Assembly (NCBI GenBank): GCA_003486645.1 | Contig: DNGI01000060.1 | Span: 20,662-32,853, forward strand | Direction: 5' to 3' | DNA from: Cyanobacteria bacterium UBA11370 | Lineage (GTDB): Bacteria; Cyanobacteriota; Cyanobacteriia; Cyanobacteriales; Coleofasciculaceae | Length of the DNA stretch: 12,192 bases | Shown: piece by piece, positions 1-7,738 of the stretch | Position numbering within the stretch: the first letter of the stretch is position 1 | Layout of the letters: each line of letters begins with the position of its first letter | Position numbers and translations under genes: made by a program | The notes under the pieces: generated by a model | The model's input: only the letters and a program-made list of their open reading frames with translations | Databases searched by the model: none | What the model was told of the DNA's origin: nothing

Positions 1-206
1 ATTGACCCGAATACTAATCAACCCGTTGGGCAAATTCCTGTATCGACACCAATAATTGACCCGAATACCAATCAACCCGTTGGGCAAATTCCTGTATCGA
101 CACCAATAATTGACGCGAATACTAATCAACCGATTGGACAAACACCTACACCAACACCAATAATTGACGCGAATACTAATCAACCGATTGGACAAACCCC
201 ATCAAC
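1..206 (+). repeat. 54-bp tandem repeat encoding an 18-residue Pro/Asn/Thr-rich linker
   Basis: Three full units (1-54, 55-108, 109-162) and a fourth partial unit (from 163) lie in frame within the large ORF. Each encodes a variant of IDPNTNQPVGQIPVSTPI. Units 1 and 2 differ at one synonymous base (position 15 versus 69). Units 3 and 4 share a second subtype, IDANTNQPIGQ, and diverge near the end. The pattern is A-A-B-B. Because unit 1 begins at the window edge, the array may continue to the left. It probably encodes an extended spacer between an upstream domain and the effector body. Confidence 0.93.
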
Positions 207-3105
207 TCCAAATCAGGATCATCCCCAAGTTCCTAAAAATAGTGACTCTAATAGTAATATCAACTCCCCAGATCGTGCCCAAGCTAAACTTCAGGAAATA
301 AAAGACTTTAAAAAGTTACGCCAGATGGTGGAACAGGGTGAATTGGGCAACCCTGAAACAGCTCGTCAGACCCTGCAAGAAGCACGGAACCAAATTATTG
401 ACTCTGTATTAAATGGAGACGGAGGAGTCCAAAAAATTCTCGCCCAACGCTATCCCAATATCACGATTGAGTTCAAAGATTTAGGGTCGAAAGGCTTTGG
501 GAGCGATCGCGATATCACCGTTAAAGTCACAGGTGGGAAGGATGCCAATGAAAATGCCAGAGCGAGTGTGGAGGGTGTGCGGGAAGCCTACAAGCAACTG
601 CGGGAACTCGGCTTTGAGCCAGATAAAGCCTTAGATGCGAACTTCTACACCGAACTCCACGAAGGAAATATTACGCCCACCAGTAAGGCTGAAGCTACTC
701 AAATCCTACATGATCAGAGCGTGACTAGCCTTGCAGAAATGCGTATGAATATGTCACCTGAGCAGTGGCAAGCTTACAAGCAGCAACAGCTAGAATCGTT
801 AGGCTTGGGTAAACCCGCTGAGGGAGTCCAAGACTCGTCCCAAGTAGAAGCCCGCGATCGCTTGCAACAACAACTCGAAGCGGCGGAAGCCCTAGCAACC
901 CGTTTGCAAGACCAGAGCAAGCCTAAAGAACAATTGCTGGAAGAACGGCAAGCGGCATTGCTAGAAGCTTTGGAGCGTAACGCCTCTCCCAGAGAGATTC
1001 GCCAACTCATGGCAGAAGTCAAACTTCTAGAACCCGATGCTTATGGTACACGAGCAGCTGTTGAAGGGGTCGTTGATTACCAACAGGCGATGAAAGGGGA
1101 TAAAGGAGACGGATATTGGGATATTTATACAGGTCGCGCTGACAAGTTACCAGACCAGGCTCATGAGCGCTTCGCTGTTTTATCTCAGGAGGCTTCCGCT
1201 AGCCTAGCCAAAATGTACAGTCATTCACACGGCGAAACGGGTAATAGTGTGTCAGACGTGTTAGCGATGGCTAAGTACTTAGGTCGCATCGATCACGCTC
1301 ACTTTGAAGCTGGGTTATCGACCTCCAATAACCCCGTGATTGACACCATGCATCAATTAATGGCAACCAAAGCCAACGGGGGTTCTCCAGCAGATGCGAT
1401 CGGTGTGCTACGGGAATGGGCACAAGCCAACAACTTATCAGATTTAACAGACCAACAAATTCAGGATGCTTGGGTAGGGGAGGCGCAGAAGCTGGGTCAA
1501 GATTTGGTGGTGAAACTGCGTTCATCAGAACAAATGGCACACGTCTTTGCTCCTCAAGATATTTCCGACTCCGGTGACAGCGGTAGTGAGTCCTCTACAC
1601 CTCTGGAAACTGGAGATACCCTAACCGATGCCACAACGACTCCTGATCAAACTCACTCCGATGAAACACCCAATCAGACAGCAATTGAAACGCTACCGGA
1701 TAGCTTAGAGAAGTCTAAAGATGCCGATGAATCTAATAACCGTTTAGACAGTACTGAAACTCAGGATACAAACAGGGATAGATCCCTGAATGCAGATCTA
1801 GAGCAAACGTTAACAGCGGCGCTACCCAATGACCTACAGGGTAAGGTTGCCATCAACGTTGATCCTGATTTACCCAGCAATACAGTCCGCGTCCATTATG
1901 ACGTAGATAGCAATGGGCTGGTGACTAACGTTCATATGCGAGTAGGGCCAAATGCAAGCGCCGTCGATATCCAGTTGCATACCCAAACCGTTCGGTTGAT
2001 GCAGCGCTACTCAGGCTTCTCTGGACGGATACGCATTCTCAAAGAGCGGATTCAGAACTGGATTAGTAAGAATGGTACACCACCAGTTGGTTCGCGGGCG
2101 TGGGAAGCCAAACTGGAGGTTGAAAAACTGCCTCGGATTATTGATGAGCGTCTGAATAGGCTTTCTGAAGATAATTTAGATGCGGATGCACAAGCTAACC
2201 TTCAAGCCGATATCGAAAACCTGCAACAGCAGTTAGCGCAGCATCAGCAAACCTTGAATGAGATGGAGACTGATCCTGGAGTAGGATTCGTTGCGGCTAA
2301 AGGAAGAACTATAACTCAAGGTTTAGATCCAGCTTTGGTGGGACGAGCTAAACAGATTGAGCAGGACATTTACAAGCAGCTTGAGCCACAGCTTGAAGGT
2401 GTTCGTGGCAACGCAAGGAGAGAACTGAAAGAGGAGCTTCAGATTAGAGCTCGTAAGGAGGCTTTAGTGAGGGCGCGGGACGAACTTTTCCCAGGAGCCA
2501 AGATGCTACCACAAGGAGAGCCTGCTGTTAAGCAGGTTGATCCAAACACTGATTTTCCCTTTGGCTTCTACAATCGGGAAGATTTTGAAACATTCTCACA
2601 GCAATTGCGCCAGCAATTCGAGAGCGCTCTTGATGGATTAGTCCCAACTCTTGATAATCTAGCCGATCGAAGGTTATTGGCTCAACATGGTCTAGAAACC
2701 CAAAATGGCTCAGACACAGTGGCGAGAATCAAAAGCGAAATGCGGTTTACTCTAGAAGGTAGTAGCCTCACTGGACGTAGTTATGATCGCGTGAGACACA
2801 CCGGACATACAGGTGAACCTTTCGACGTTGGACGGATTAGTGATTACGACATTGCAATTGTGTCGCCAACTCTGTTCAATGTCGCCACCCGTCTCATGTT
2901 TGTTACTACTGCTGGTGGAAGTCCTCCACGGACAGGACCAAGCGCTCTAACATCTGCTGACCTTACAAAGCTGGGATTAACTGGAGTTGCCACACAAGCC
3001 CAAGCACTCATAACAAATTTGACCAAGCTTGGACATCCAGTCAATTTCAAAATTTATTCTGGAGAAGGACTAGATCCTAGCAAGCTGAATTTACCACTCC
3101 CCTAG
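1..3105 (+). CDS. Large putative polymorphic toxin / secreted effector with C-terminal nucleotidyltransferase-like domain (5' partial)
   Basis: Frame 1 is open from the first base to TAG at 3103-3105, giving 1034 visible codons; the true start lies left of the window, so the ATG at 325 is probably internal. Numbering from the first codon: residues 1-69 are a Pro/Asn/Thr-rich repeat linker; DLGSKGFGSDRD (160-171) followed by LDANFYTE (211-218) resembles the G-S...D-x-D plus third-acid layout of nucleotidyltransferases; about 275-345 and 715-760 are Gln/Glu-rich, coiled-coil-like; about 520-600 is a Ser/Thr/Asp-rich linker. The C-terminus has EGSSLTG (919-925), FDVGRISDYDIAIVSP (941-956, with D948 and D950 as candidate metal-binding acids) and VNFKIY (1014-1019). 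I infer a modular toxin whose last ~120 residues are the effector. The small downstream gene fits an immunity gene. The delivery system is not visible. The reading frame is certain; the toxin role is inferred. Confidence 0.8.
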   Translation: MDPNTNQPVGQIPVSTPIIDPNTNQPVGQIPVSTPIIDANTNQPIGQTPTPTPIIDANTNQPIGQTPSTPNQDHPQVPKNSDSNSNINSPDRAQAKLQEIKDFKKLRQMVEQGELGNPETARQTLQEARNQIIDSVLNGDGGVQKILAQRYPNITIEFKDLGSKGFGSDRDITVKVTGGKDANENARASVEGVREAYKQLRELGFEPDKALDANFYTELHEGNITPTSKAEATQILHDQSVTSLAEMRMNMSPEQWQAYKQQQLESLGLGKPAEGVQDSSQVEARDRLQQQLEAAEALATRLQDQSKPKEQLLEERQAALLEALERNASPREIRQLMAEVKLLEPDAYGTRAAVEGVVDYQQAMKGDKGDGYWDIYTGRADKLPDQAHERFAVLSQEASASLAKMYSHSHGETGNSVSDVLAMAKYLGRIDHAHFEAGLSTSNNPVIDTMHQLMATKANGGSPADAIGVLREWAQANNLSDLTDQQIQDAWVGEAQKLGQDLVVKLRSSEQMAHVFAPQDISDSGDSGSESSTPLETGDTLTDATTTPDQTHSDETPNQTAIETLPDSLEKSKDADESNNRLDSTETQDTNRDRSLNADLEQTLTAALPNDLQGKVAINVDPDLPSNTVRVHYDVDSNGLVTNVHMRVGPNASAVDIQLHTQTVRLMQRYSGFSGRIRILKERIQNWISKNGTPPVGSRAWEAKLEVEKLPRIIDERLNRLSEDNLDADAQANLQADIENLQQQLAQHQQTLNEMETDPGVGFVAAKGRTITQGLDPALVGRAKQIEQDIYKQLEPQLEGVRGNARRELKEELQIRARKEALVRARDELFPGAKMLPQGEPAVKQVDPNTDFPFGFYNREDFETFSQQLRQQFESALDGLVPTLDNLADRRLLAQHGLETQNGSDTVARIKSEMRFTLEGSSLTGRSYDRVRHTGHTGEPFDVGRISDYDIAIVSPTLFNVATRLMFVTTAGGSPPRTGPSALTSADLTKLGLTGVATQAQALITNLTKLGHPVNFKIYSGEGLDPSKLNLPLP

Positions 3106-3106
3106 A

Positions 3107-3111
3107 AGGAG
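3107..3111 (+). promoter_or_regulatory. Ribosome binding site that decides the start of the downstream small gene
   Basis: AGGAG lies directly after the toxin stop codon. It is one base from the ATG at 3113 but 10 bases from the in-frame ATG at 3122. The second ATG is therefore the more credible start. Confidence 0.5.
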
Positions 3112-3121
3112 AATGTTAGCA

Positions 3122-3640
3122 ATGAATAAAGCCCCTGTCTTATCTTGCTGTCTCACCTACGGTTTTGAAACCTCCGACTCCTTTTATATCGCTAGGCTGC
3201 TTGAGCGAATGCTCCGAATAAATTTCGATATGTCTGATCGTCCCGACATGGGTGGTAAAGTTTATGAATTTAAATCATGGACAACCAATATTGGTGAGTT
3301 TGAGTCAGTGCTATTGTGTCCAAATTATGTAGATGGTTTCGGTTGGAAAGAACCAGCCTTCAAAAATTGTTCGTTGGTATCCGAGATCTTTTGGCAAACT
3401 ACAAACTTGATCGAGCTTGGTCGGCTGGCAGCAGCTATAGAGGTTTACAATGATCCGCGAATTCAGCTAATTCGCTATGAGGTAATCGGTGATCTGTTCA
3501 AAGATGGGATCATTCACCAACTTCGTCGAGAATTTCCCCCCAATGAGGAGAGGGAGTTACGGTGGGATAGCCACTTCAAAAACTTCAAAGTCGAAGAATA
3601 TGACTTTGACGATGAAGAGACATTAAACCAAGAGGATTGA
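3122..3640 (+). CDS. Candidate immunity protein for the upstream toxin-like gene
   Basis: A 172-aa soluble protein with no signal peptide or membrane segment. I do not recognise the family. It begins MNKAPVLSCCLTYGFETSD and carries an aromatic middle section (FGWKEPAFKNCSL, EIFWQTT). It ends in a strongly acidic tail (EEYDFDDEETLNQED). The gene starts 16 nt after the toxin-like stop codon with a good AGGAG, so the two are very probably co-transcribed. A 9-bp upstream ATG (3113) is possible but sits too close to the ribosome site. Size, acidity and position directly behind a large modular protein with a variable-type C-terminal domain are the usual signs of an immunity protein. That role is inference from context; nothing in the sequence proves binding. 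Confidence 0.7.
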   Translation: MNKAPVLSCCLTYGFETSDSFYIARLLERMLRINFDMSDRPDMGGKVYEFKSWTTNIGEFESVLLCPNYVDGFGWKEPAFKNCSLVSEIFWQTTNLIELGRLAAAIEVYNDPRIQLIRYEVIGDLFKDGIIHQLRREFPPNEERELRWDSHFKNFKVEEYDFDDEETLNQED

Positions 3641-3754
3641 ATCGGATTCAAAGACTGCATGAATAAAACAAGACTCTACCAGCGCAAATATTCAGGCATT
3701 CTTACTAGCAATCATTTTTAAATCAGCGCCACAAACCAAGAGGAGTAAAAGCTA

Positions 3755-4654
3755 ATGAAAAAAAACTGTGGTTGGCTAGTTGTACTCGAAGCCAATGAGT
3801 GCAATGTGCGATTAGACTTAACGGTGTATGCGGTTAATAAAGGAAACCATCTGGTTGTGCAGTCAATTCCCAGTGGGCTGCATTATCTAGGTGAGGGACG
3901 TACCGCTCCTATTCCTGGCTTGTGGTTTGACTTACAACCCGATCAAGTTTTAGTTTTCATCTTCAATGAAGCACTTAAACGATACGACAAGGCATCGCTA
4001 GAAATTATCACTAAGTATCAAAAATTAATATCAAGTGGAGCAGAAATTGATAATGTAGAAACCTATGTTCGTCATGTTGATGTGGGTAACAGCGATCGCT
4101 GGGTGGCATGGCAGAAATTGACTAAACACCTGAAAATGGCTGAAATTCCTCCCCGAATCCATTCATTTGAAGCAATCGAACTGCCTGTTAATCTTTCCTT
4201 AGAGGAACGAAAAGATTGGCTACTAAAGCAACGAACCCGCTTTGAACAAGCACTTTTTAGTACCCACCATAGCGATCCAGATGCCTTCTTGAGTGAGTTT
4301 GAGTATGTTTTTATTACCCAATTCATTAACCCAAAAAATAGTGAAGCTCTTAAGCGTTGGAATTACTTAGTCCAAGCTATCTACAATGCAGGAGAACGAG
4401 GAATTATCAAGGTTCCCGACCTATTTGTTAGCCTAATCGACACCCTAATGGTTCAGTTTGCACTGACATTCGATGCTAAATTGAAGCCTGGTTATATTGC
4501 TATTTGCGGAATTGCCAATCGTGTACAGATCGATCTCGTCAGTGGGGCTGAGTACCTGATTGAAGACATGATTGATTCGGGAATTGAAGGGGTAGTTGAG
4601 AAAGGGAAAGAATTTGACACTTACTTAAAACAACGTGGAATCAGTTGCTATTAG
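3755..4654 (+). CDS. AAR2-like protein (homologue of eukaryotic U5 snRNP assembly factor)
   Basis: A 299-aa protein with a strong ribosome site (AAGAGGAG, 9 nt before ATG 3755). The N-terminal part, especially IPSGLHYL (38-45) and the following GLWFDLQPDQVLVF (55-68), resembles the AAR2 N-terminal domain (as I remember it, human IPPGIHFLHYS followed by a hydrophobic strand). IHSFEAIELP (135-144) parallels the AAR2 segment IRFSELP. Residues 179-235 (LSEFEYVFI, ALKRWNYLVQAIY, KVPDLFVSLIDTLMVQF) follow the AAR2 helical domain (LGELQFAFVCF, AFEHWKRLLNLL, LYINLISILYHQL). The tail KGKEFDTYLKQR fits the last AAR2 helix. Eukaryotic AAR2 binds Prp8 during U5 snRNP maturation; bacteria lack a spliceosome, so the role here is unknown. 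Human AAR2 is about 85 residues longer. The last residues overlap a WD40 remnant. Family assignment is by recalled motif comparison. Confidence 0.72.
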   Translation: MKKNCGWLVVLEANECNVRLDLTVYAVNKGNHLVVQSIPSGLHYLGEGRTAPIPGLWFDLQPDQVLVFIFNEALKRYDKASLEIITKYQKLISSGAEIDNVETYVRHVDVGNSDRWVAWQKLTKHLKMAEIPPRIHSFEAIELPVNLSLEERKDWLLKQRTRFEQALFSTHHSDPDAFLSEFEYVFITQFINPKNSEALKRWNYLVQAIYNAGERGIIKVPDLFVSLIDTLMVQFALTFDAKLKPGYIAICGIANRVQIDLVSGAEYLIEDMIDSGIEGVVEKGKEFDTYLKQRGISCY

Positions 4655-4982
4655 TTCAGATGGACAAACTCTTGCCAGTGGTAGTTTAGATGAAACAATT
4701 AAACTTTGGAATCTCCAAAACACCCAGGAAATTCGCACCCAGAATTGCGGATAGTTGGGAGGTGTTCATTGCATTACCTTTAGTCCAGATAGACAAACCC
4801 TCGCTAGTGGTCATAAAGACGGAACGATTCGCTTGTGGAATCTAAATACTGGTGAAGAATTGTTCAGGTTGAGGGGACATTCGGTAAACGGTGTTAATTC
4901 TATTGTTTTTAGTCCAGACGGTAAAATCTTAGCCAGTTGTGCGTTCTGGGACAACACGATTCAAATTTGGAAATTGCGATAG
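4635..4982 (+). pseudogene. Decayed WD40-repeat (beta-propeller) gene fragment
   Basis: Frame 3 from GTG 4635 reads ESVAISSDGQTLASGSLD then ETIKLWNLQNTQEIRT, a good WD40 blade. It hits TAG at 4752-4754 and continues in the same frame with GVHCITFSPDRQTLASG, GTIRLWNLNTGEELFRLRGH, a third blade starting VNSIVFSPDGKILAS and ending QIWKLR, then TAG at 4980. The internal stop falls where the His of the conserved GH dipeptide is expected. About two and a half blades remain, too few for a closed propeller. The TTG after the stop could in theory start a 75-aa piece, but it has no ribosome site. The fragment overlaps the last 20 bases of the AAR2-like gene in another frame, which suggests a recombination joint or a decayed fusion. 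WD40 genes are abundant in filamentous cyanobacteria. Confidence 0.82.
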
Positions 4983-5098
4983 TGTCCTATAGGAGAGGTA
5001 AAAACAATTGTTTTTTATATTAAAGATTTGGATAAAATTTTAATTTTCTTTAGAGATTTAATTAGAAACAATAGTAAATCGATTATCAGCTTACAATC

Positions 5099-5128
5099 TT
5101 GAATACCAAATCACAAAGCTTATATCAT
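5099..5128 (+). promoter_or_regulatory. Possible sigma-70 promoter for the pentapeptide-repeat gene
   Basis: TTGAAT (5099-5104) and TATCAT (5123-5128) are separated by 18 bases, within an AT-rich 170-base spacer. A transcript would start near 5135, about 18 bases before ATG 5153. If correct, TTG 5099 is a promoter element and not a start codon. The match is by eye only and such AT-rich DNA gives chance matches. Confidence 0.3.
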
Positions 5129-5152
5129 ATTACTGAGAAACAGGGATATTTT

Positions 5153-5893
5153 ATGGCAAACCCAGAACATCTTAATCGCTTGAAACAAGGAGTTGCTACC
5201 TGGAATGAGTGGAGAAAACAAAATCCTGAAATCCTTGTGAATCTTTACCAAGCTAATCTCAGTTATGCACAGTTAAGTGGAGTAAACCTAAGTCATGCTA
5301 ATCTCACTGAAGCGAACCTCACGGAAGCGAATCTCTGTAACGCTAATCTCAATAGAGCAAGTCTCAGAAGGGCTATCTTAAGAGGAGCAAACCTTGATCA
5401 AGTTAACCTTGAAGCCGCTAACTTAGAAGATGCTAACCTCAGCGGATTAAACCTTCGTGGAGTCAACTTTAATCGGGCATTTCTTGAAAGGGTAAATCTC
5501 GATAGCGCTGATTTGTGTGATGCAAACCTCACTAGTGCTAACCTGAAAGGAGCTAACCTTAAAAGAGCTAATTTCAAAGGAGCAACGTTGTGGGGGGCGA
5601 CTCTATGTGAGGCAGATTTGGAAGGAGTTAACCTCGAAGGGATAAACTTAGAAGAAGCGAACTTAAGTCGAGTGAATCTGAGTCGAGCGAATCTGAGTGG
5701 AGTTAACCTTGAATTTGCTTATCTTGGAGAGGTTAACTTGAGTTATGCTAATCTGAGCAGAGCCAATCTAGAAGGTGCTAATCTCGAACAAGCGAATCTA
5801 GAAGGGGTTATATTTAGTAATACAAATCTCAACGGCGTTAATTTAAATGGAGTTACTCTTGAAGGCATTTTTAATATAAGCCCAATTAAATAA
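5153..5893 (+). CDS. Pentapeptide-repeat protein
   Basis: A 246-aa protein made almost wholly of A(N/D)LxX-type pentapeptides from about residue 33 to the end (for example LSHANLTEANLTEANL and LEGANLEQANLEG). This predicts a right-handed quadrilateral beta-helix with more than 40 repeats, roughly ten coils. The first 30 residues (MANPEHLNRLKQGVATWNEW) form the short N-terminal helix typical of cyanobacterial family members, which is why ATG 5153 is chosen over the in-frame TTG at 5099. AGGGA at 5142-5146 is a usable ribosome site. No signal peptide or membrane segment is seen, so it is probably cytosolic. Some pentapeptide proteins mimic DNA or protect gyrase, but most cyanobacterial ones have no known function and nothing here points to one. 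The next gene follows after 12 nt and is likely co-transcribed. Confidence 0.93.
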   Translation: MANPEHLNRLKQGVATWNEWRKQNPEILVNLYQANLSYAQLSGVNLSHANLTEANLTEANLCNANLNRASLRRAILRGANLDQVNLEAANLEDANLSGLNLRGVNFNRAFLERVNLDSADLCDANLTSANLKGANLKRANFKGATLWGATLCEADLEGVNLEGINLEEANLSRVNLSRANLSGVNLEFAYLGEVNLSYANLSRANLEGANLEQANLEGVIFSNTNLNGVNLNGVTLEGIFNISPIK

Positions 5894-5905
5894 TTGTTTT
5901 GAGTT

Positions 5906-7369
5906 ATGACTACTACATCGACTTCAACTAACTCAGAGAGTCTCTTGATAACCTTTTTATCTCCAACCCCATTTTATTCAAATCCAGTACGCTCCTTTCT
6001 ACACTATCTGCAAAAGAAAACGTCTTCATCCCTCCAATTTATTAATTTTCCCAAAAATCTCTACACAGCTTCGGAAATTCTTGTCAAAGATTACCAACCC
6101 TTAACAGCATCACTACAACTTCCACAGGGAATTCAGCATCCAGCAGTGATAGCAATTACCCCCACACAAAATGATTCATTTATGTTGACGTTGGATCTTG
6201 GCAGTGATGGTATTACTAGTCAATTGGTAGGCGAAGAAGCTGATAATGCCAGTATGACTTGGCTGATAGATATTCTAAGTACAGGTGGACGGATGACAAG
6301 AGCAGATTGCGCCTTTGTTTCTCTAGATACCCAAGCCAATCAAACAACTAAAATAAGAGCAGACTATGGCAGATTATATCTGGATGAAATGCCGCTCATG
6401 CTGTGGACAACAGTTCCTGTTTTTGAGGATATCTCTAACCATTTTGCCGAGGCTTGGATTACTGAACAGCAATCGGATGGAGCTTTTTTAATTAGACCTC
6501 AGCAACCTCTAGAAAATCGAACTACTCAAACGCAATATTCGTTGTGGATTGATGTAACCCAAACTCGCTACTTTCTGATTCCCCATACTCAAAAAATCCC
6601 TGATGGGAATTTTCCGATTTACAACCTAGATGGTGAGCAAAAAGACGTTGCGATCGCCGCAATAGCCTCGTTTGAAATCACGCAAAAACAAGCAAAAGCT
6701 CATCTCGAAACTGAAATAAATCAGGCAATTGAGCAGGCTAAAAATACTTTATTCCATACTATCACATTATCCATTGGAAAATCTCCAGAAACGGTTCGGC
6801 CAACCACAACTCTATCCGAATTAATCGCTGTTCTTTTAGGCGTTTCTATAGACGAATTAGCCGATAAGCCTGAACTGGCAAAGGTAGGCTTAGAAAATAT
6901 AATCACCGCCTTCAAAAACGTAATTAAAGCTTCTCTTTCACAAGACCAAAATCAACTTGATCTAGTTCGTCAACAAATGCGTTCTTGGCAAACAATTCTT
7001 GAAAATCACGGAATTGATCTGGGTCAACTGTTAGAACAATTTCCTGATCAATTAAACGATCTACACCTCTCAACAGAATCAGCAGCCTCTATCCATCAGA
7101 TGACTTCTAAACTGCGGAAGCTTGCTGATCAAATTGACCAACCTTCAGACAATAAAGAGCGAAATTTTACTGACGCTATAACAAATTTTGTCAAAAATTA
7201 TCGAGAAATTTTTGGTCAAGAAAATGAAGCGCAAAAGCAAGAGAGACTACAACAAGAATATAGGAAAATGGCGGATAAAGCAATAGTAGAATCCCTAAGC
7301 CAGTATCCCATGCCCTCTCTTAAATTTGAGGACTTACTCCCCAAACCCAGCCACCAACAAGATGATTGA
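5906..7369 (+). CDS. Unrecognised 487-aa protein, probably co-transcribed with the pentapeptide-repeat gene
   Basis: I do not recognise the family. The start ATG 5906 lies 12 nt after the previous stop; its ribosome site is weak. Residues 1-10 are a Thr/Ser-rich tail. About 11-250 look mostly beta-strand and include LLITFLSPTPFY, AVIAITPTQNDSFMLTLDLGSDG, MPLMLWTTVPVF and YSLWIDVTQTRYFLIPH. From about 255 the protein becomes helical and charged (ITQKQAKAHLETEINQAIEQAKN), with LSELIAVLLGVSIDELADKPEL (about 305-326) and a long helical C-terminus rich in Gln/Asp/Lys (about 345-465) ending in a Pro-containing tail. There is no signal peptide or transmembrane helix. The two-part design suggests a ligand- or nucleotide-binding-type N-terminal fold followed by a helical interaction region, but this is only a guess from composition. 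Codon use resembles the neighbours. Confidence 0.85.
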   Translation: MTTTSTSTNSESLLITFLSPTPFYSNPVRSFLHYLQKKTSSSLQFINFPKNLYTASEILVKDYQPLTASLQLPQGIQHPAVIAITPTQNDSFMLTLDLGSDGITSQLVGEEADNASMTWLIDILSTGGRMTRADCAFVSLDTQANQTTKIRADYGRLYLDEMPLMLWTTVPVFEDISNHFAEAWITEQQSDGAFLIRPQQPLENRTTQTQYSLWIDVTQTRYFLIPHTQKIPDGNFPIYNLDGEQKDVAIAAIASFEITQKQAKAHLETEINQAIEQAKNTLFHTITLSIGKSPETVRPTTTLSELIAVLLGVSIDELADKPELAKVGLENIITAFKNVIKASLSQDQNQLDLVRQQMRSWQTILENHGIDLGQLLEQFPDQLNDLHLSTESAASIHQMTSKLRKLADQIDQPSDNKERNFTDAITNFVKNYREIFGQENEAQKQERLQQEYRKMADKAIVESLSQYPMPSLKFEDLLPKPSHQQDD

Positions 7370-7738
7370 AGAGTTGATCTAAACTAATGTGATCAGGCTA
7401 TCTCATACTTGGGATTATAGCCTTTCTCAAATGGGTGATATCCTTTTGGATGTAAGAATTTTGGATTCGGGAAGACGCACTCTCTCAGAGTTTAAGGAAC
7501 TCATGTGTAACATTTCTTTTTTAAATTGGTATGAGGTACATTTAATGTTCTTCCCCACTCTTGATCTCCCTAGTCCCTAAAACAGGAAAATCGAGATCAC
7601 CATGGCGTACCCTTATCTTCGCTTGTTACCTTGGAAAATAGACGGGTCATCCACCTATCGTTGTCATTTAAAACCTACAGCTACGTACTCATTAAAATTC
7701 CTTGGGTGAACTACTAAACTAGGCTGTCAGAAATAACC

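Noticed and set aside
1..206. CRISPR-like array
   Set aside because: Units are contiguous, in frame with the ORF, and have no spacers.
4755..4982. 75-aa TTG-started WD40 ORF as a separate gene
   Set aside because: The same frame carries another WD40 blade before the stop at 4752, there is no ribosome site, and two blades cannot form a propeller; it is part of a pseudogene.
5000..5015. 16-bp AT-only palindrome (AAAAACAATTGTTTTT) followed by T residues as a terminator
   Set aside because: It has no loop and no G+C in the stem apart from one pair, too weak for intrinsic termination.
5099..5152. TTG 5099 as the start of the pentapeptide-repeat protein
   Set aside because: ATG 5153 gives the family-typical MANPEHL start with a ribosome site, and the TTG fits better as a -35 element.
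7389..7580. 63-codon GTG-started ORF after the 487-aa gene
   Set aside because: No ribosome site, no motif, unlikely composition, and the length is expected by chance in this AT-rich spacer.
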